Shown here: positions 58,401 through 64,000 of the stretch, piece by piece
Layout: every line of letters begins with the position of its first letter
How positions within the stretch are numbered: the first letter of the stretch is position 1
From: Harmothoe impar
Lineage: Eukaryota > Annelida > Polychaeta > Phyllodocida > Polynoidae
Assembly: GCA_947462335.1 (NCBI GenBank)
Contig: OX381704.1
Location: 25,753,955-25,817,954 of the forward strand
Direction: 5' to 3'
Length of the DNA: 64,000 bases
Notes under the pieces: model-generated
What the model saw: only the letters and a program-made list of their open reading frames with translations
What the model was told of the DNA's origin: nothing
Databases searched by the model: none
Position numbers and translations under genes: made by a program

Positions 58401-61400
58401 ATTTGACAGGACCATTAGCCAGAATTCACAGGGCTATTCAACAGATAACGATTTTGACATACTAGTTAAAGATTAAGAAAGAAAGGGAAAAATAAAAGGG
58501 GGGGCATGCCCCCCGATATTCCAATCATGTTTTTAGGGTTTAGACATACTAGCTAAAGATTAAGAAAGAAAGAAAAGTGGGGGTTGGGGGAACGCCCCCT
58601 GATATATACCGCAGGCCCAAGGTTTATTAACATTCTTGAAGACCCATGGCCATAGATATAGGCTACCAAAGTTAAGCTAGAACTAAAAAAACTGGAGACT
58701 CTAGCTAAGTACTATTGTATTAAAAAAAGCATAATTTTAAAATGGTAATCATGGGAGTCCAAAAAGTATTTGAATACTGACGGATGGATTAGCACCTGTA
58801 GTTTGCTATACACTAGGCCAATTACACCTCCTTGTATTTATTTGAGTGATCTCGCCAAATCTCACCAAGAGGGGGGGGGGGGGGGGCAAAGGATTGGCAT
58901 CTTGGTATTGGTACGTAGGGCCTACATGTAGGCCTAGTTAAACTCTTTGAGGATGTGAGCACATGCATGGTTACTCTGGTATAGAGGGTATGTGCAAAAC
59001 TCAAACTGTGATGTGTATTCATTACAACTTAGACAGTACGAATTACATTCAAGTCTATTACAATTAATTGGCTAGAAATGCCCTATGGAAGGTGTGGAAA
59101 CAACGCCTAGTTGAACTGTTTTCTGCCCAACGATTTGTAGCAAATGCCATACATGATTTATTTTAAAAAGGACACCCCCCCCCCCCCACTTACTGAAACA
59201 CACACATAGGATAGTATTGAGTGAATACTGCCATAGCCTACAGCTTGTACACCAGTCACACCTGGGTGGTGGACTCCCGTTACGTCACACACTACGTGAC
59301 CTGCTGGCGGCCCCTGTGCGGCAGTGGAGGCATTGTTATGGTGTGGAAGCTATGTCGGCGGCCACTACACACTTACCATGTAAGGTGCTGCAGTAAGAAG
59401 TATATCATGATGTACAGAAAGACACACTGAATATGATGATACAAAGTAGTCGGGAACGTTGCAGTGGCCCTTTAAGAATTAGCTCCTTTAGTGCATATAT
59501 ACACATATCAGTGCCATGTTTCTTCTTAAACCCAAATTGGTTATCATTAGTAATAATGTAATTTTCCAATCGATCCAGAAGGGCCATTTCCAGTATTTTA
59601 GATATAATACTAGCTAATGCTATGGGCCGGTAGTTATCTTTGCTACTGATTTTGCCTGTCTTATTTTTTGTAACTGGGACGAGGACCACCGCCAGCATGC
59701 TATCTGGGAGAGATCCATGTAGGAGGAAACCTGTCAAACATGAGGAGAGCATCTTTAACAACCTTTGACTAGAATATTTTAGATGTTCTGCATAAATACC
59801 GTCAGCACCACAAGATTTATTCTTGTCTAATTGCACAACACATTTTCGTATTTCATCATCAGATATTACAATTTCATCAGAGTAGACTAGTTCATAATCC
59901 ACATCCTGAACATTACTATGGACACTATTGAACAAGGACTGATAATTCTTCCACCAGACAAATAATTGTAGGCCTATCAGCCCTGTCAGGCATATAGCTA
60001 TGTACGTCTTCTTTCACAAATTCGCCTAGTGTGAAATGCATTATGGGAGCAGCATCGATATTAATATGGTCCTAAAATCTTTAATACTCATTATACTGGC
60101 CCTACAAACGCCCCATAAAACCTGCTATAAAGCAATTAGGAGTTGTACAATTCATGTTTAGTGTATGTGTGTGTGGTGGGGGGGGGGGGGGGGTCATACT
60201 ACTGCGGCGGGCCAATGACCTAAAGAATATAAACTGAGGCCTAAGGTATAACAATGTCTAGATTTATGTTGCACAATGTTATTTCTAGCCGAAGGCGCCC
60301 AAAGAGAGGAAGGTGGTGCATCCCAAAAGTAGAGCAGCGGCTCACATGGTGAGGAAACAGAGCCACATCAACAAAGTAGACAGGTAAGGCTTTTTATTTT
60401 ATCAATCTTTTAAAGGTCACATAGTGCCTTAATAAGGTGTCATGTAGTCTGGGTTTAGCACTATCATGCAAAAATGCAGTCTACACAACAGGGATGCATT
60501 AATGCATAATGCCGACCCTCTCAGAATGTATTAACCCCATATAGTCAGCTTTACTGGTCCAGTGCTGCACTCCCTACCGCATAAATGTTGGATACTTCCT
60601 AAAATATTGTGCAGTGATCCGCATTGACTTGTGATATCTGAGACACCTTTTAATCACCCTGTACATGTACTTTCAAATGAGTTTTATGCCTAAGTTGGCT
60701 TCATTTACATCTTAATTTACGTCTTCAGCACGGCGTATTCCTTGAGTTAGGCCAAAAAAAGGTTTGTTTTAGGTCACCCGACCGACCCTATCAAAACAGG
60801 GCCAACCCTATATGTTCTTTTTTGCATAATATTTTTACCCATATCGGGTCAATTCTAGGGTCTTCGGACTCTAGGTTGGCTGGTACTTTTATGTTTTAAA
60901 AAAACCCGACCTACCGACCCTACATTTTCTTCCCATGTTACCTGAAACATACCTTTTTTGGCCTATAAATGATAACGAGAGCCAGATTACTAGCCATATC
61001 TCTTTACCTTGCAGACACCACACGGACAAAGCTACAAAGTTGGGGTTGTTAGGTAAGAATTTCGCTCATCCCTTTCTTGACTTTAGAATGTCTTGGGCCT
61101 AAGAAAGAGTTTTGTTCGGAGACCACAAATGGCTAATCATCTTTTAAATGTACTCGAAATAATCATATATCCCCCCAAAAGAATTGTCAAAAATATATCG
61201 CCCTACCTACCTATCTTTTGTGGCCATTTCACCTGAGCATAATGAGTTCTTTTCTTGGCCTATAACCATTTTTTTAATGTCAAATTTAAGGACTAAAATG
61301 TTGTGAACGGGTATTTATTGCGTTCCTTATCAGTGAACCCTACAAAATCATCCTTACATAGTATATAGGATGGCTGTTGTTTCAGGTGAAAAACTGCTGT

Positions 61401-62837
61401 GGTTCCACGAAATGATAGATGGAGACACACTTTCTTACACCAAGGAAGAAGCCCGTGTACTGGTAGAAGGGTAAGTTAATGGATTTATTACTGTACCGTC
61501 GCAGAATTCCAAGATCTAAGATCCTAGTTCAGTGCTCATGACACATTTCAAGACCCCTGTACCTCCAAGACTGCTCTTTTGATACCCGACTCTATTTCAC
61601 GACCGTATGGTATAATAAGTCGTAGGGGACCGGCAGTCAGTCTGAGGGTACAATCAAACCTTCACAACCGAAAATGTATGAATCAATTAAATTACCGACA
61701 TTTAATTTGCCCCATTTTGTACATACCCACTTAGTATGAACTATAATGATGTTTTCTCACAGGTACCTTAACCGGTTTGAGGATGAGCTGGAACAGATCG
61801 CCATCAAACACAGTATCGGTAGTCACCGCAGTCAGCAACACATCGGGCGTAAACAGAACATTGAGATCACCATGCAGCAGGAGCGCGAGACCTACGACGG
61901 GCCCGGCATCGGTAAGTCACTGCACTTACCGTCACAGCATCTGTCAAAACCCCGGCTAAAGGACGATTTTCTTTTATATGATAGACCCCTAACTTTAGGC
62001 TTATATAAGGGGAAAGAAGCCAAAATAAATTTCGTCTTATAGGCGGGGATCTCAGACTAGGACAACCAGATATGTTCACTTTTTAGAGACAATGGAACTC
62101 CAAATTATCGTTTAATTAGAAATATAGAAGAGATGTCAATTCATGTGAGGTTCTTCCCAAAGTACTGAGCATTTAGACTGCTAGTGAAGGTCATATCCAT
62201 TAAATTAGGTACACGTTGACGTTATGTACATCAATTCTATTGGGGTTTTATTTCTTTATCAGAAAAAAAACCCATCATGACAGCTTAATTTCTACTTCAC
62301 AGACAAGACATTGGCCTGTGGTGATGACAAGAGATTTATCTGTGTTTAGAGTACAATGATATGTGATTGTTGGTTTTCTGCATTACAGAAATACCGGATA
62401 TTCTGACAGTCAAGAACCTAGCCAGCTTCAGGTAAGTGGAGTTGGGGAGTGCCTTACGTAAAGTTTATAAGACGTGCCGTAAACTCCAGCATATAAGCCG
62501 CATCTTGAATATAACTTGTACCGAGACTTTGACAATAATGTTTGACCCACACTTGGGGTCTGTTTTCGTTTTGTATAATACTTTTGTAAAACCCTTGTAT
62601 AAATCGCGGGTTGTACTAATAAAGTAACCTTTCTATTATAGAGAGTGGACCGCAGAGCTGAGATACATCCCAAACATCAAACTCATCCGTCTAAAGTCAG
62701 AACAGGCTGAGGCAAAAAAGAAGAACAAAACCCCAACTGACAGCACTAAACAGGAGGAAAAAGGAGAGGAAGCAACAGTAGCCGAAAATAAATTGGCTTC
62801 AAATAGATATGAACATTTGAAAATGATTAGTGATTGA
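55448..62837 (+). CDS. TMA16: Translation machinery-associated protein 16
   Basis: Seven coding exons: 55448-55450 (ATG only, followed at once by GTAAGT), 60289-60383, 61015-61052, 61386-61470, 61763-61911, 62389-62431 and 62642-62837. Every junction is GT/AG and every phase fits, giving 202 residues against 203 in human. The product opens MPKAPKERKVVHPKSRAA, contains GLLGEKLLWF, then YLNRFEDELEQI, EIPDILTVKNLASFREW and IPNIKLIRLKS, and ends in a Lys/Glu-rich tail. TMA16 is a conserved nuclear factor that binds pre-60S ribosomal particles in biogenesis. AATAAA at 62875 follows the stop. Intron 1 (4.8 kb) carries an antisense LINE. The gene appears intact. Confidence 0.95.
56852..59990 (-). 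pseudogene. Second LINE reverse transcriptase, frameshifted and split by an insertion
   Basis: Upstream part (59935-59476): DKNKSCGADGI, NYRPIALASIISKILE and FGFKKKHGTDM. Downstream part (57978-57492): FLDASKAFDRINH, GVRQGGILSPHLFN and the catalytic LMYADDLVIF. A one-base frameshift near 57505 moves to the frame ending at 56962 (VKYLGHIISNTL, GLPTCGATIR). The 3' end shows aataaa and a (ttgaa)n tail at 56852-56880, as in several LINE groups. A 1.49-kb element sits between the two parts. The endonuclease is missing, so the copy is 5' truncated near 59990. Clade not assigned. It lies antisense in TMA16 intron 1. Confidence 0.85.
57983..59471. mobile_element. 1.49-kb TTAA-flanked element inserted in the LINE
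   Basis: TTAA on each side (57979-57982 and 59472-59475). Ends AGAACCAGTGACACGATC and, as complement, AGGGCCACTGCAACGTTC agree at about 12 of 18 positions. Removing the element and one TTAA leaves the reverse transcriptase frame continuous (ELILKYRSLNA). PiggyBac-like by target; no transposase. The interior has a short duplication of catactag(c/t)taaagattaa at 58459 and 58548, and a G run at 58870. Confidence 0.75.
60404..60545. repeat. Decayed copy of the TTAACCCTTTAAGGGC-ended MITE family
   Basis: tttaaaggtcacatagtgcctta, gatgcattaatgcataat and gtattaacccc follow the family's order. It lies in TMA16 intron 2. Confidence 0.45.
62450..62635. repeat. MITE-like sequence filling TMA16 intron 6
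   Basis: The segment gccgtaaactccagcatata, agccgcatc and, near the right end, cttgtataaatcgcgggttgta resemble the inverted ends of the CCGTAAATTCCCGCG family. The intron is only 210 bases and consists almost entirely of it. A partial copy recurs at 63250-63330. Confidence 0.5.
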
Positions 62838-62874
62838 GTTTGATTCATGAATCTTATTATCTGTATATAGACCT

Positions 62875-62880
62875 AATAAA
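62875..62880 (+). terminator. TMA16: Polyadenylation signal of TMA16
   Basis: AATAAA 38 bases after the stop codon. Confidence 0.7.
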
Positions 62881-62984
62881 ATCCATTCAAAATAACACAA
62901 TCTGTTCTGCTTTCTTCCCTTGTTAAAGAGGTATAGTAGAACCAAGGGAGGGAGGAAGATAGAAATAACTAATGCAGGAGGCTG

Positions 62985-64000
62985 AAGGACGTGGTAGTAG
63001 CAAATGCACATTCTATGGGGAGGGAATAATATCTGGAAAGTGAACATTGGGGGAGGGAGTAAAGTGGACATAGGGAAACAAAGGGAGGGAGTAATGTATG
63101 GAAAGTGAACATTGGGGGAACATTGGAATAGTCTAGCGCAAGTGGACATTGGGGGAGGGAATAGTCCAGCGAAAGTGGACATTGGGGAAGGGAGTATGGA
63201 AAGTGGACATTGGGGGAGGCAGTGGGGGGGAAAGTGTATAAAAAGTGGAGTGGGGAATGCCTTACGTAAAGTTTATAAGACGTGCCGTAAACTCCAGTAT
63301 ATAAGCCGCATTTTGCATGTAACTTGTAAAAAGTGGAGTGGGTATGGAAACGGGTGTGAAATAGGGGTATGGACTCTGGCATTTTTGTACTCTGAATTTT
63401 CACAGATTCTTAAAGTTTCTGTATTTAAATGTATAATTCGAATAAAATATAGGTGATTAAGCAACCTTATTTGCAAAACTTTGATATTGAATGAAAAGCA
63501 TTAATTGCAATGCTGGTCTTTTACCCCTGGGAAAGTGGATATTGGAGGAGGAAATGAGAGGGAGTAGGGTACTGTTTGTCAAGTGTACATACGGCAGGAG
63601 TATTCATAGAAAGTGGATTAGGAGGAGGCAGGGGAGAGTAGTGTATGGAAATTGGACATCAATTGGTTGAGGGTGGGGAGTGAGTAGTACGTTGAAAGTA
63701 GCTATTAGAGATTGGGGCAGGTGAAGGGAGGGGAGAGTTGTGTATGAAAATTGGACAATGGAACTAAAAAGAGAGAGTAGTTGTTGGGACGTGGACATTG
63801 GGGGAGGCATGGGGAGAAAGTAGTGTATGGAAAGTAAACATTGGGGGAGGCAAAGAGAGAAAGTAGTGTATGGAAAGTGGACATTGGGGGAGGCAGAGAG
63901 AGAAAATAGTGTATGGAAAGTGGACCTTGGGGGAGGCAGAGAGAGAAAGTAGTGTATGGAAAGTGGACATTGGGGGAGGCAGAGAGAGAACGTAGTGTAT
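62985..64000. repeat. Minisatellite array with unit gtggacattgggggaggc, continuing off the edge
   Basis: Near 63000-63240 the units are irregular. From about 63780 they settle to roughly 43-49 bases (gtagtgtatggaaagtggac, attgggggaggcagagagag). The array is interrupted at 63245-63540 by a MITE fragment and unique sequence. Minus-strand frames here (CPLSIHY-type repeats) are artefacts of the array. Confidence 0.85.

Noticed and set aside
59221..59430. 69-codon frame within the TTAA element
   Set aside because: Considered as a transposase remnant, but it has no piggyBac catalytic Asp motif or Cys-rich tail pattern that I can recognise.
63112..63970. Several minus-strand frames with repeated PPMSTFHTLL-type peptides
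   Set aside because: They translate the minisatellite array at the right edge.

Overview
The window is nuclear DNA of an invertebrate animal. It has short exons with GT/AG splice sites, large introns, Pol III-derived SINEs, two non-LTR retrotransposons, a gag-like retroelement ORF and many short inverted-repeat DNA elements. It carries no operons, Shine-Dalgarno sites, phage genes or CRISPR arrays. A marine invertebrate such as a lancelet, hemichordate or mollusc would fit, but I cannot fix the phylum from sequence alone.

Layout of genes. (1) At 0.2-3.1 kb, three minus-strand exons of a spliced gene read through compatible phases; the last resembles the start of a CABIT domain (THEMIS/GAREM-type). 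Two weaker upstream exon candidates lie at 5.8 and 8.9 kb, and a promoter-like GC-rich block with a CRE lies at 10.3-10.4 kb. (2) At 39.0-40.0 kb, plus strand, there is an intact single-exon 342-residue membrane protein of the drug/metabolite transporter superfamily (SLC35G-like). (3) At 42.9-50.0 kb, minus strand, a gene I do not recognise is visible only as short exons, three of them joined in phase 0. (4) At 50.5-53.0 kb, plus strand and head-to-head with gene 3, lies a complete four-exon divergent PRD-class homeobox gene. (5) At 55.4-62.9 kb, plus strand, lies a complete seven-exon TMA16 gene (60S ribosome biogenesis), whose first coding exon holds only the ATG.

The rest is a repeat landscape. 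An inactivated LINE with endonuclease and reverse transcriptase fills 18.5-21.7 kb. A gag-like ORF with one stop fills 32.4-34.5 kb. A second LINE in intron 1 of TMA16 is split by a 1.5 kb TTAA-flanked element. Around these are MITE-like families recognised by their inverted termini and target duplications: TTAA (piggyBac-like), TA (Tc1/mariner-like), TWA (PIF/Harbinger-like) and CAGGGG-ended (hAT-like). Two insertions have a paralogous empty site in the same window, which proves element ends and target duplications from the sequence alone.

I found no new defence or enzymatic system. The most interesting items are the unrecognised gene divergent from the orphan homeobox gene, the CABIT-like gene, and the nested and empty-site transposon evidence. 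Exon calls outside the ORF-rich genes come from reading splice signals and frame by eye and need transcript support.
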